Part shown: positions 7,790-19,060 of the stretch, in pieces
Position numbering within the stretch: the stretch's first letter is position 1
Layout of the letters: each line of letters begins with the position of its first letter
Assembly: GCA_034231615.1 (NCBI GenBank)
Contig: CM067316.1
Coordinates: forward strand, 30,681,714 to 30,745,713
DNA length: 64,000 nucleotides
Direction: 5' to 3'
From: Meghimatium bilineatum
Lineage: Eukaryota; Mollusca; Gastropoda; Stylommatophora; Philomycidae
Position numbers and translations under genes: made by a program
Notes under the pieces: model-generated
The model's database searches: none
Seen by the model: only the letters and a program-made list of their open reading frames with translations
Told to the model about the DNA's origin: nothing

Positions 7790-10204
7790 CTGATAAAAAA
7801 CAAGAACATTAAAAGTAATGCACTGTGATGCTGAAGGTGCCAATAACAAAAAAGTAGAGCTTGTAAAAATCTTGAATAAAGAGCAAGTAAATGTATGTTG
7901 CTTGCAAGAAACCCATCGCAACGAAGATTTAGCTTTCAAAAAAAAGCTCAAGTCTGTCGATCAAACCGAAAAGACAGACGAAAAAGAATAATACCAGTGC
8001 ACGGCAGTTAAAAACATATAGGGAGAGAGCGGAATATCAGAAGCTCCACATCATAACAGAAAGTACAGAATTACACCTCCTTAACTATTATTTTTCGAAT
8101 GACTTCCCGTTAGCACTAGATACAATCTCAGTGCAAGGAAAAATGTATAAAACAAATATATTAAAGAAAGCAGCACTCTCTATATGGGGAATTATACGAA
8201 GACAAACTGAACACTACATAGTGTACTAGCCGGAGACCTACCTACCAAACGCCATCAATAAGGTAGTCAATGAATTGTATAGATATATATTACAGGCTGC
8301 TTGTAAAACTATCCCTAGAGGAGCCCGTAAATACCATAGATCTTATTGGGGTAGTGAACTAGAAATGCTGAAAAAATGTAGTTGAAAAATATTGACAATA
8401 GTCAGAGAGACAAGACCATGTCAAGAGCACTGCAATAAATATCAACAACCTAACGCCAATTTTCTGAGAACGAAGGTACAAACCAGGCAGCGCAGATGGA
8501 AATAGAAAACAGAATCACTGGACCTTGAGAGGGATGCAGGAAATAGTGAAAGCTGATACAACATTTAAATGAGGAGAGAAATCAAAAGGTCACATTACAG
8601 AAATATGAAAACATCGTCATAGGAAAACAGCTGACTACTTTGTATACTCATTTGCTGAAGACAACAACATCAAAATTAGCTCAGAGAAGAAACAGGAGAT
8701 TCGTAAGAAGTGAGAAAACATTGAACAAGATGAAACCATATTTGAAGTCATGGAGACACCGATTAAGCTCAGAGAACTGGTGCATGTGGTGTGTAAACTG
8801 AAAATGAAGACGTCACCAGGTGCTCATGGAGGGCCCAATGAAATGTTTACATATCAGAATTGCAGCAGAAACATAGCTGCTGCAGTTCATCCATATATGT
8901 CGGACTACAGGAAAAATTGCACAAACCTGCAGAAATGCAATCCGCAAATCAGGGGAAGGACTGCATGTAGGGTCTGGACCGGACGTTCCGCCTACAGTCA
9001 ATAGATGTTGATGTGCATTCATCACCTCTCACATCGAGATGCAACTTATGCTCAACTATCTCCATAGCAACACCTTCACGCTGGTAGCCCTGTTTTCACA
9101 AAGTTTGCTATGGGGGTGACCGAATACCTGGCGGGATACCCGGGTCCCTCCTTCTTTTTCTTATCTTCTTGCACACCACTGTTCTTGTCAAATTCCGATG
9201 ACATCACCAAGGATCATGAAACGGTGATGAATCTATCCTACTTGAAGCGTACCTACCTAAATGTTATGAGTGTATGTCCTTGTTCCCCACTCATGGGTTA
9301 TATGTTTGACTTGCTTCAGTGCCTTGCTTTTGTCTCCTGTAAAACGGCCCCATGGATGATGAAGAGATGCGAGCCAGCGGACATTGCACCTTTGCACTCC
9401 TGTACAAATCTGACATACGTGTGATGAGCTGGTAGGCCGGTAAATGGTTTGCCCCTGGCAAGACGTGACGATCATGGATCACTCCTACACTGGAACGCCT
9501 CTCTTCGGGGACCAGAAATGCATTCATAAAACCCCCATACAAAACCATCATCCCCAAATCAGAAAATGACAGCACCAGTCTCCAACTAAACCAATCAGTC
9601 TCACAAGCTGGTTATGCAAAACTATTGAGCGTATTATTAACCACAGGCTGCAGTTGTACATTAAGAATGAGAGAAAAAACCTTCTTGTATTACAGCAGGC
9701 AGGCTACGTGCAATGCAACTCTACAAGAAGATCAAGCAGCCAACCTTTCTTAAGAAATAGAGCATGCATTTCAAGATAAGAAACTGGTCCTAGCGCATTG
9801 GAAAGACTCTGATAAAAGCTTTTGACAAGATTTGGAAAGGAGGACTTCTAAAGAAATTGAGAAATTGTGGAGTGAATGGTAGGATCTATAAATGAAAACA
9901 AAACATATCTACATAAACGAATATAACTAGATGGCTGCACAAGCAAGAAAGTCCTACTATTCTACGTCATTCTACCACAGGGAGTGGTATTATACCCCGA
10001 CGTAGTTTCTTGTCTGCCTCAAGGGTGTGGTTGCTGAGCTACCACTGGGTATAAAAGTGGCAATGTTTGCTGATGACTTGGTAATATGGTGCACAGAATA
10101 ACATGCAACAGTGACTACCAAATAGGTACAGAGAGCTATGGATGCCTTAACCACATGGGCAAACAGATGGTGTGTCAACATCAACATAGATAAGTACAAG
10201 TACT
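7790..10204 (+). pseudogene. Degenerate LINE (endonuclease plus reverse transcriptase) with an internal insertion
   Basis: The N-terminal end of an apurinic-type endonuclease is visible near 7810-7960, including VNVCCLQETH with the catalytic glutamate. A linker (8260-8700) and the RT start (LRELVHVVCKLKMKTSPGAH, from 8767) follow. From about 8960 to 9535 the sequence no longer resembles RT. RT resumes near 9540-9650 (LTSWLCKTIERIINHRL in the + frame) and reaches the palm motif MFADDL at 10063-10080. A related RT fragment lies at 61685-62420. Dozens of stops and shifts make it inactive. At about 10205 it joins the tail of a different LINE family. Confidence 0.65.
8960..9535. other. Foreign insertion inside the LINE RT region
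   Basis: Between RT motif remnants at 8750-8950 and 9540-9650 lie about 570 bp with no RT similarity and a more GC-rich composition. Frames here (for example 9110-9424) are not recognisable proteins. Boundaries are approximate and no target duplication was identified. Confidence 0.4.
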
Positions 10205-10745
10205 TTTTCATACAAATTGTCTCAGAAAAGTTATGAACATCAGATGGCATGACAAGATTCCAGATACCACTGTCCTTGATAGAGCTGGTATCCCAAGTAT
10301 TGACACGATCCTGGTGCGGACACAGATTCATTGGGCAGGTCATTTGGTGCGTATGCCAGACCATCGTCTGCCAAAGATACTTCTCTATGGTGAGCTAGAA
10401 AAGGGTATACGATCTCAAGGTGGCCAAAGGAAGCGCTACAAGGACTCGTTGAAGGACCCACTGAAAGCCTTTGAAATAGACAACGATACATGGGAAGAAC
10501 TTGCATAAAATAGATCTACATGGCGTTCTAAAATAAAAAAGAGCGCATCAACTTGTGAAAAGAAGAGAAATACAGCAGCTCAACAGCGGAGAGCAGCTAG
10601 AAAGTCACGGATAGACCAAGATCCGTCTACAGTCGTTATTCCATGTCCAAACTGTCCAAGGACATTTACATCTCGAATAGGGCTCATTAGCCATCTACGA
10701 ACTCATAATCAAGGACATAACTAAAATTGAATTTTCAAAAGTGGA
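10205..10745 (+). pseudogene. C-terminal part of a zinc-finger-tailed LINE, copy 1
   Basis: The plus frame contains WHDKIPDTTVLDRAG, AGHLVRMPDHRLPK and GGQRKRYKDSLK, typical of the C-terminal domain of this LINE family. It ends in a C2H2 finger (C-x2-C-x12-H-x3-H, about 10644-10706) and HN before the stop. It is about 90% alike to 29960-30480. Its 3' untranslated end (GAATTTTCAAAAGTGGATG) also matches 30478 and 42079. Here the 3' UTR stops at AACAAAT and a Penelope fragment follows. Confidence 0.75.
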
Positions 10746-11087
10746 TGTAACAAATAAACAAAACACAGAATATAATCATACAAATGACAATACAAAGGAC
10801 AAAGTCGACGTTTCGGTCAATAGGCCTTTTTCAAGATACGCACATAACATACAAACATAAAAATACCACAACTAGAAATGAATGCGTGTCAGAGTGAAAT
10901 ATGGTAGTTAGATACCGGAAGGATACGAACAGGAAGTACACAAAGACGATTATACAGGTGGAACGAGAGGAACAAAACGATGACGTAAATGGCGGCACAA
11001 AATGAATAAAAACAACAAAGACCAATCCGACCGAGAACTAAGCGAAAGAGTGGTCGGAATTGAGTCCATCCAACCTTTTGGATGGAC
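10746..11087 (-). mobile_element. 5'-truncated Penelope-like element fragment
   Basis: The sequence corresponds to the minus-strand 3' UTR of the Penelope copies at 19000-19310 and 21310-21620, up to the last codons of the protein at about 11064. It contains the hammerhead-like core (CGAAACGTCGAC on the minus strand, near 10818-10805). The truncated end carries a perfect 8-bp inverted pair, GTCCATCC (11064-11071) and GGATGGAC (11080-11087). Confidence 0.75.
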
Positions 11088-11644
11088 TAGCAGTACCACC
11101 TTCTAAAGATAATTTTAAGTAAATTAGAAAATGTTGTTAAGGGCGTATCTCAAATATCCCTGGTACCTTTCACTCGGGAGTGAGAGATGAATAAATATTA
11201 TCAATAGCAACTTTCAACGATCATATTCATAGACCATTAACCTTAAACCATAAATCTGAAGCAAATTATGTATGAGAAACATATAATACTAATAGAAACC
11301 CTGTTCTGAAGAAAGGTTTGATCCACACACCTTGATGGTGAGTGATTAAATCCCTCACGTATTTGCGCTATCATTGGGGTAAGTTTTACTTAATGGATTT
11401 GCTTCATAAAATCCCCAACATATCTAACCAATCGATTTCTGCAACAGGTATTACAGAAACGGAAACAGTCTCAATACTAAACATCATAACCAAAGCTAGT
11501 TTCCTTGAACAAAGAGATATCCATGAGATTGGATATTAAAATATTAAAACTATGTATTAAGCAGTAAAACGGTACACATTTGTAAAGAAATGGAGAATTA
11601 CAATCTAGACATATCTAATTGATATGTTACTGCATTTATATAAC
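11088..11644. other. AT-rich stretch, no feature recognised
   Basis: The first 20 bases (TAGCAGTACCACCTTCT) recur at 21715-21735 beside another Penelope copy. The remainder has no recognisable coding or repeat signal; a 65-codon frame at 11342-11539 has no family resemblance. Confidence 0.45.
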
Positions 11645-12185
11645 AGGCAAATGCAGCAACATTCCAACTGTCACCACTACTTCTTCATCCCAAGATCTAG
11701 ATGGCAGTTAAAAGACAAATGATTTACAGTATATTCCTACCAACACTGTGTTTCCAGTGCCAAATCTAGTCTCTCTCATCTTCACATTACAGAAAGATAG
11801 TGACATGAGTGATGAAATGATTGAGGAAAGCTGCAGTGTGTCACCAGGTTTGATAGATTACGAAAAAAAGATATCAGAGAAAGAATAAGTATAACACCTT
11901 TCATAGAATATATAGAAAGGAAGCAGATCAAGTGGTTTGACCACATTATGAGAATGCATTGCGACAAGTTTCCCGTATAGGCATATAACCAAAAGAGATC
12001 AAAGTACAAAGACCGAGGAAGACCACGAAAAAGATGGATAGAAAACGTCAGTGACATTTGAACAAGCACGGTCATAGCATACCGAGGCGACACATCTGAC
12101 CTTGGAACATAAGCTCAAGCTTCAAAATTACGTTTAAAGGCAAGAGTAGATAGCACACCACCTGGGGAAAGACAATATACAATAT
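11645..12185 (+). pseudogene. LINE C-terminal fragment, family seen again at 25769
   Basis: Broken plus frames contain FIEYIERKQIKWFDHIMRMH, then a KDRGRPRKRWIENVSD match and a 3' part ending GGGGAAAGACAATA. About 540 bp are shared with 25769-26310 at roughly 80% identity by eye. This is the usual RT C-terminus of RTE/CR1-like LINEs. Inactive. Confidence 0.65.
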
Positions 12186-12199
12186 ATAATCTAGACATT

Positions 12200-12725
12200 A
12201 TTATAATTATTGATTATAGATGGGCAGTTGCAGACATGAAATACCTTCAAACAGAACAGACACACTTAATGCTCTCCAGTAGGTATGATGACTAATTTTC
12301 AGAAGGCGTCGCTGTGTTAATGACAACCAAAGCTGCAAATTCTTTTATCAGTTGGAAATCAATCAACAAGAAATTAATTTCAGCTAGCTACCATACACGA
12401 TTCTTTGAGCTGTCAATTGTTTAAGGTTATGCACCAACTGACGATGTCCTTGATGATACGGATGATAGCTTTAATAAAATACTTCTAAGCTCGATCGACA
12501 AGATTCCAAAGCATGATATCGCAATTATTTATGTTGAATGTCAAGGATGAATTCAATGTCAAAGTAGGAATAAACAATGATTGAATGCACAGACATCTTA
12601 GTATTCATTGAATATGAGATATGAATTGAAATGGTGGAAGATTAATAGAGCTGTGTGAAATGTTCAACCATGCTATAGCAAACACCATCCTTCCATATAA
12701 GGCTGTCCACATAATAACATGAAAT
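12200..12725 (+). pseudogene. LINE endonuclease relic, first half
   Basis: Plus-strand remnants read GVAVLMTTKAANSFISWKSI (near 12308), YAPTDDVLDDTDDSF and a D-rich core, matching the exonuclease-endonuclease-phosphatase domain of craniofacial-development-protein-2-like LINEs. The domain breaks off at 12725, where a retroposon is inserted, and resumes at 14073. Frameshifts and stops are frequent. Inactive. Confidence 0.65.
12714..12725. repeat. Target-site duplication, left copy
   Basis: ATAACATGAAAT is repeated exactly at 14061-14072, bounding the retroposon at 12726-14060. Confidence 0.8.
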
Positions 12726-14060
12726 GGGGTGCAAAGGGAACGCATTGCTCTCGGCGGACCCAGGGTTAGCAGATAACCAAGATCCCAAATGTACCTCCTC
12801 GCGGTGCACCCTGGAAACAGAAATACAGCAGATCGAGCTGATTCTGGCCAAATATTTGGGGATCGTGTCCGAGAATATGGAGGTATCAGATGGAAAGAGA
12901 TTTTAATGCATAAAAGACAGACAATATCTCCGACACCACCAGCAACCCCACATACAGCGACACTGTCAACATACAGTGAAGTTAGTTAGTCCAGTCTGAA
13001 CATTGGAGGGGCGGCCAATGAAAAAAGCATGAAAAGGTGGATGCATGGTGAAAGACACAGATTTCATACTGAGTACAATGGAAAAAAATGAAATGGCAGA
13101 ACAGCGCTAGAGGGCAGCGCAAACTGCAAATAGATAGTGGAAACGATTACGGAAATGGGAACTACACGCTCTGTTAGCTCGTGACGAGCTTCTAGTTATT
13201 TGATTTCCTTATAGGCAGAGACACATACCCAATAATGGGCGTCTAGCAAAGCAAAAAGACCTGGCCTAACTTTAATGTCGAGTCTCCCCATACCGGAAAC
13301 ATGCTCGCAAAGAGAAAGAGTGCCGTAACCGATATGCTCAGGCAAGAAAGGGACAAAGATGGTAGTCCTGGCCCAAATCTACTATCAAGCTTTCCTATAC
13401 CGGAAATACACTTGCAGAGAGAAAGGGTTCCGTACCCGATGGGCTCAGGCACAAAAAAGACGACGAGTTTAGCCCTGGCCCAACTCTACTATCAGATTTT
13501 CTATACCGGAAATACACTTGCAGAGAGAAAGGGTTCAGTACCTGATTGGCTCAGGAACTATTGGGACAAGGTCGCTCAGCTCGAGAACGCATTGCTCTCA
13601 AACGCGTGATGTGATACTCGAACTTGGGCAAGGGGTTCACGATGTCGGTGAATGACACCTCGGCTAAGAGGGCGAAAGAGCCAGGGTCCAACTCTTCTGT
13701 TGAGTTCTTCCTCTTAAGGAACCAGGCTTACAGATGAGAAACGGTTCAGTACCCGATGGGCACAGGCACAGTACATCCAATTACACGAGGCAAGTTCATA
13801 GACAGTGGAACACCTCGTGCGAGACAGAAGTGAGAAAAAATCGTCTGGGCGACGAGTCACCACACACATGCGTGCATGGCGACAGATAGGGAGGCTGTCA
13901 CAGGCTAGGGTAGCACACTCGAATTGTCAAGGCATGCCGAAATCGGATGTGCTAGACCTACAAGGCGCATAATGGTGGCACAACGTAATCACACTCCCGG
14001 CGGAAATCACACGGATATTAGCACGGGCTGGTTACAATGGAGCGAACGAAAGAAAAAAAA
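12726..14060 (+). mobile_element. Non-coding poly(A) retroposon of 1,335 bp with internal tandem repeats
   Basis: The insert is bounded by perfect 12-bp duplications and ends with AGAAAAAAAA directly before the right duplication, the signature of LINE-mediated retroposition. The host endonuclease frame resumes immediately after the right duplication (NSPDRGTEN). The insert is GC-richer than its surroundings and has no convincing reading frame. It carries a 106-107 bp tandem repeat (13258-13560) and a 14-bp motif (GAACGCATTGCTCT) near its start that recurs after the array at 13590. No polymerase III boxes were recognised at its start. Its origin, whether SINE-like composite or processed non-coding RNA, is unknown. 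Confidence 0.75.
13258..13560. repeat. 106-107 bp tandem repeat inside the retroposon
   Basis: Units begin ATACCGGAAA at 13290, 13397 and 13503 and share GAGAAAG, GGCTCAGGCA and CCTGGCCCAA.CT. A partial unit precedes at 13258 and the last unit is incomplete. Confidence 0.8.
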
Positions 14061-14072
14061 ATAACATGAAAT
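14061..14072. repeat. Target-site duplication, right copy
   Basis: Exact repeat of 12714-12725, following the A-run that ends the retroposon. Confidence 0.8.
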
Positions 14073-14470
14073 TCTCCTGATCGTGGAACCGAAAACATAT
14101 GTATTACTTCTGTATTAGTAACACATTTTGCATATCAGTAGTCGATGTAAGAGCATATCGTGGTGCAGATATTACCAGTGAAAATGTTCTCTGTATTGTC
14201 AAATTAAAGACAACACTGAAAAAATGCCAGCACATACAAAAAAAACCGGAAAATAGATTACAGAGCCTACCTACACGTGACTTACACGCAGAATATAATG
14301 TCAATATACATAATCATTTCGAAGCTTTATTCAAAATGAACGTCAACGTTAACAATAAAATACCAGTTAAATTTGACATCAATTGGGAACAATTCAGAAC
14401 AATGGTGAAAGAAACAGCAATAACAACTGCAGAATACTCTCAGAGGCGAAAGAAAAAGTGGACCTAACCT
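14073..14470 (+). pseudogene. LINE endonuclease relic, second half and linker
   Basis: The plus frame at 14099-14467 contains VVDVRAYRGADITSENVLCI, the C-terminal endonuclease block (where histidine normally follows SD, here SE), then a charged linker and RRKKKW. It continues the domain interrupted at 12725. The catalytic end appears mutated. Inactive. Confidence 0.65.
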
Positions 14471-15204
14471 TAACACCGACCATATATGTGATCTTATATC
14501 TATTATAGCAGGACATGAAAACCCTTGAGGGGGTAAAGTTAAATTAAGCACTCTTGAATTAAATTAAATAGGTAAAACAGGCACGTTTGATTGTTACAAT
14601 AATCTGGATAGTATCAATGCCACAATCATGGGCGGCAGAAATGGCAAGAACAAACATAGAAACGAATAAAGAAAGATAATATGATAAACTGACGCAAAAA
14701 CAATGACAGGAAATGTTGAGCAGATCATTGCAGTAACCGCTGATACGATCGTTACAAGACGTAACTGTGACATCATCTCTCATTCAAACAGATTATTGAA
14801 ACGAAAAACGGATAAGAAATATATTGGAAACGGTGATCATAAAAAAAGAAGGAGAAAAGAAGGAGAAAATTAGATTTCCATTGCTGGTGACAAAACATTA
14901 CTTTCTACTCTCTTCTGTGTCATTCAGCTTCAGGTTAATAATCTTTTCTGTGTGTTGTGTATAGTGTTGTTTCTGCATGCGAAAGGTCAGAAGATCTAAC
15001 CAGTTGCCAGTCAAACCAACCACATGCAACAATAAACACCTGGTAGATGACATATGTAGTGAGTCTTTCCTATTTTGAAAGTCTGTCAGAAAATAATCTA
15101 TACAATTATGTATGTATCTTCTGTGAGAAGGAAGATATGTATTAAAACATTGCACACGTTTAGATATGGGCTCTTCTTGATACACAAAAGTCAAGCAAGA
15201 TCCC
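14471..15204. other. No feature recognised
   Basis: Possibly more decayed LINE sequence; open frames on the minus strand (to 104 codons) are low-complexity or unrelated to known families. Confidence 0.4.
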
Positions 15205-15345
15205 ACGAACATCCGGTTAAATGGTCAAAAATTTGAAGAAGTTACCACCTTCAAATATCTCGTGTCCCAAATACCAAGTGATGGCAACTCGGAAAATGAG
15301 ATTAAGCCAAGACTCGAAATGGCGATGTTGGTTGGTAAGGTTGAT
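15205..15345 (+). pseudogene. Reverse transcriptase fragment (NGQKFEEVTTFKYL block)
   Basis: A plus frame shows the post-palm RT block RLNGQKFEEVTTFKYL followed by DGNSENEIKPRLEMAM, equivalent to 21855-21985 in another copy. It breaks off in a short GTTGGTTGGTAAG duplication. Confidence 0.65.
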
Positions 15346-15399
15346 GGTGGTTGATGGCGATGTTGGTTGGTAAGAAATGGCCATGGTAAGGTTGATTAT

Positions 15400-15495
15400 G
15401 ATTTAGAAAGCCATTACAACAGAAAGACAGGGGATAAGTGGAGATCAGTTGCAACCAATCTTCGTTGCGGAAACGGCACTTGATGATGATGATTT
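15400..15495 (+). repeat. LINE 3' terminus with GATGATGAT tail
   Basis: WRSVATNLRCGNGT followed by a stop and TGATGATGATGAT, the same terminus as at 6630-6690. Confidence 0.6.
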
Positions 15496-15639
15496 AGAAA
15501 GTAAGATCAGTATTTCAGTAAGATTCAATGTATCATATCGTAACTGCTAAGCATACTTTTATATACATAACGTTGGTGCTATAAGTGTATTTCACTTATT
15601 AGCTAGTTTCCATAATGCTGGTTTCTAAACACAATAGCA

Positions 15640-15865
15640 AACAGGAAATTACACCTGTTTGGTCATATACAGAGACGCAACTGTTTATGCAAACAAATAA
15701 TGGAGAGCAGAGCACTTGGGACGAGGAGGAAGGGCAGACCAAGAAGACAATGGATTGACGATATTAAATATAGCATGAATACGTCGTTGGGAGACACGTT
15801 CACAAGTTCATTGGGAAAACAACGTTCTGGAGAGAATACGTTACATGACATTAGGTAGTTTGTCG
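15640..15865 (+). pseudogene. LINE C-terminal fragment (GRPRRQWIDDI)
   Basis: The plus strand reads LFGHIQRR, then GRPRRQWIDDIKYSMNTSLG, the RT C-terminal domain of RTE/CR1-like LINEs. It is short and 5'-truncated. Confidence 0.6.
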
Positions 15866-16199
15866 TTCGATTATTATCATGGCACTCCGGAAAAGTCCAT
15901 AGCTGCTCCGGTGTCATATTCAGTATGTCCAACAGCATGTGATAACTAAATGTTCCGGTTCTGTGTTGGTTAATAAATTAATTTTTTTAATCCTATAGAC
16001 GTAAAAACTATCTGGTTTGAAAATTTGTTTCACAGTATTTCTGTTCTTCCTGAATTCTACTTGTTCTTCTGTCAAAATTTATTCGACATTTGATTTAATT
16101 TATTGAGTATAATATATTCGGCTTAATATTTTTTGGATGTGAAATGTAATTGTTCTATAACCGTTAGTATGCAATCACTTCGATACTTGCTCGAGGGAC

Positions 16200-16580
16200 T
16201 TAACACTTACAGGTTATCCATGAGTGATAACAGAATTAGTTTAGTTAGTTTTGGTGGTTTTTTTTCATTTCGTGCTGCAGGCACTAATAGGGCAGAAGTT
16301 TTGATTCTCTATTTGCTGAGGTCCGCTGCCGGCAGTTTTAGTTCTTGTATAGTCTTACAACTTATTACTTCCCCTACAAAGTATGGTGTGTTTTTTTAGG
16401 GTTGTTTAAGTCTTCCTAGTTTTCTTTTGCACTCATGTGTCCACGTAAAGGCTTGTTGGTTTATTCTGTTTTCATCTAGTCTTAAAACGTGACCCAAGTA
16501 GTTCCATCTGCGTTTTCGTATGATGTTTGACATATATTCTTGGTGTTCTCAGTTTTTAAAATCAATATTTGTGACGATTA
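16200..16580 (-). pseudogene. LINE C-terminal fragment, minus strand
   Basis: The minus strand reads EYMSNIIRKRRWNYLGHVLR followed by a basic stretch. This is similar in pattern to the LINE copies at 30540-31400 and 43300-47035 (IRQRRWTYIGHVLRM). Inactive. Confidence 0.55.
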
Positions 16581-16589
16581 GGCCTAAGA

Positions 16590-17896
16590 CTATTGGATTG
16601 TGCCAATAAATAACTTACTCTTGCAAATACATTATTCCTACACAAGCTTTCCGGAAGAAAAATGTGGCATCCTCCAAAAGCAGACATACATAATCAAATT
16701 TATTTCATTCTTACACCCAAAAAATTCCAAGTCCAGCATAAACAATGCACAAACAAGAACTTTTCCAGGAGCAGACATCGGTAGCGACCATGACATGGTT
16801 CTATTGACGATTAAAATAAAACTTTAAATGAATCATACGCAAAACAAATGCACACGGTTAAGATTTAACCTAGAAAAACTGAATGATCCAGAAATAGCAG
16901 ACATATTTGAGGCAACAGTTGGAGGAAAATTTGCAGCTCTAAACCTTGTAAATGAAGAGGTTAACTCTCTCACAGAAGTCATGTAAGAAACTATTAGAAT
17001 CAGCAACAGAAACACTAGGGACAAGAAGAATAAAACGCAAACCTTGGGTAACTGATGACATCCTAAAATTGTGCGACGAACGGAGGAAAATGAAAAATAT
17101 CAAGAAAGAGACCCCTGAGACGGCAGGACAATATAGCAAAATAAACAAAAAAATCAGATGGAAAATGAAACAAGCACAAGAGGTGTGGCTAGCAGAATAA
17201 TGTGAAGCCATCAAGGAAGGTGTCAAACGCGGAAACAGTAAGGTAGCATACGACACTCTAAGAAAGATAACACAGCCAAAAAGACCAAAGATATCTACAA
17301 TACACGACAAACACGGAAAGATACTCAATGAAACAACAGATATAGTAAAAAGATGGACAGAGCATTGCAAGGAGCTGTATAACTGCAAATGTAATCCTGA
17401 CTACAGAATTCTAAAACTAAGCAACAGAGAAATAGGAAATGCAGAACTTCTAGTAGATGAAATAAGTAGATGAAATAAAAGAGGCAATACGAACATTGGA
17501 AGGAGGGAAGTCACCTGGTGTAGACAACATCCCAGCAGAACTCCTGAAATACGGGGGCATTAATGTGGTAAATATTATGACAAAAATATGCCAGAATATA
17601 TGAAGCACAAAACAATGGCACACTGATTGGACACAATCACTAATAAAACCAATTCCCAAGAAAGGAAATTTGAAAGTGTGTACGAATTACAGAACCACTA
17701 GCCTTATAACGCACCCCTGTAAAGTGATGCTCAAAATACTATTTAACAGAATAAAACATAAGTCCGAAGAAATACTTGTAGAAGAACAAGCGGGCTTCAG
17801 AGCACTGTTGAACAAATTTTTAACATTCAAACAATGTTTGAAAAATATATTCAGCACCAACGTGATCTATATCACAATTCCATTGACTATACAAAG
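16590..17896 (+). pseudogene. LINE (endonuclease C-terminus, linker, RT fingers), first segment
   Basis: Plus frames give the endonuclease end FPGADIGSDHDMVLL (near 16770), a basic linker (16952-17200), and the RT start GGKSPGVDNIPAELLKYGG (near 17503). IPKKGNLKVCTNYRTTSLIT, EEQAGF and LYHNSIDYTK follow. The element is cut at 17896 by a palindromic insertion and continues at 18571 and again at 21742. The pattern fits an RTE/CR1-like LINE. Several shifts and stops are present. Confidence 0.7.
17884..17896. repeat. Target-site duplication of the palindromic insertion, left copy
   Basis: TGACTATACAAAG matches TGACTTTACAAAG at 18571-18583 with one mismatch, and both encode the same RT residues (DYTK, DFTK). 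Confidence 0.7.
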
Positions 17897-18570
17897 TAAA
17901 TTTTAAGTAGGAAGCCAGAGGACAATTTTTTTTTAATTCTTGAGACTAACGGGAATTGAACCAGTCCGTTCTACGGCACCAAATCGCCTAGCAACAATTG
18001 CACACGCGTTTTTCAGTACTTGACTAACCGCATCTCCAAAAAAAGATGCGATTTCATCAAGCCATTCAAATCGTGCACACAAAGTCACCCGAACGGACCA
18101 ATCGAGACAAGGACTATTACAACAACAACAAACATCTCGTACAGGTATTGAAATATCCTCCGTAACAACAAACACATAACATAATATCCTTATTAGTTAT
18201 ACAAGGGCCGATAGGTCTTCCTGTAAACATGGATAAAACAATTATTTGAAGCAAAATTGTATTGTCTATATATGTTATCCATGTTTACAGGAAGACCTAT
18301 CGGCCCTTGTATAACTAATACGGATATTTTGTTATGTGTTTGTTGTTAAGGAGGATATTTCAATACCTGTACGGGATGTTTGTTGTTGTTGTAATAGTCC
18401 TTGTCTCGATTGGTCCGTTCGGGTGACTTTGTGTGCACGATTTGAATGGCTTGATGAAATCGCATCTTTTTTTGGATATGCGGTTTGTCAAGTACTGAAA
18501 AACGCGTGTGCAATTGTTGCTAGGCGATTTGGTGCCGTAGAACGGACTGGTTCAATTCCCGTTAGTCTCA
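17897..18570. mobile_element. Palindromic foldback insertion with 297-bp arms
   Basis: Arms at 17941-18237 and 18275-18570 are near-perfect reverse complements separated by a 37-bp spacer. A 44-bp single-copy segment with a T9 run (17897-17940) precedes the left arm. Each arm ends with a polymerase III B-box-like GGTTCAATTCCC (plus strand at 18549-18560). Coding frames across the arms (80 and 106 codons) are the same sequence read twice and match no known protein. The insertion interrupts a LINE RT exactly between duplicated target copies. It could be a head-to-head SINE dimer or a MITE-like foldback. Confidence 0.8.
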
Positions 18571-18924
18571 TGACTTTACAAAGGCCTTTGACCGTTTTTG
18601 GCATGAAGGTCTGTGGCACATACAGAAGCAATTTAATTTTGACACCACAATCATAGACATTATTGAAGAGCTGTATTAAAGTGCAAATAGTGCTGTCTTT
18701 TCAAACAATACAATTGGGGAGTTCTTCAAAACAATTGTAGGAGTCGACAAGGATGCATAATTTCTCAAGTCCATTTCAACATATGTTTAGAGCATATCAT
18801 ACAAGAGACATTGCATGATTACAACACGTCTATATCGATCGGAGGTCGCCCTATTTGCAACTTGCGTTTCGAAGATGATATTTATTTTATAGCTGGGTCA
18901 GAACAATCATTGCAAGAGTTAACA
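18571..18924 (+). pseudogene. LINE reverse transcriptase, second segment (palm)
   Basis: RT resumes with DFTKAFDRFWHEGLW (near 18572) and continues to the palm motif, here RFEDDI (18865-18879) instead of FADD, then AGSEQSLQELT up to 18922. The motif change and several stops make the enzyme inactive. The segment ends at the target copy CAAGAGTTAACA. Confidence 0.7.
18913..18924. repeat. Target-site duplication of the Penelope dimer, left copy
   Basis: CAAGAGTTAACA occurs exactly again at 21742-21753, where the LINE RT frame resumes. Confidence 0.75.
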
Positions 18925-19060
18925 TAATACTCACGTAGAAGACAGGTAATGAAGTCCTACTGAATGACGACTAAAACACTACACACTATCACTAACGGGT
19001 GTAAATATGGTACATACAACAAAACAAAATACAGAATATAATCATACAAATGACAATACA

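Noticed and set aside
18336-18656. 106-codon frame as a gene
   Set aside because: The same peptide is encoded on the opposite strand at 17933-18175 because both are arms of a palindrome; no homology.
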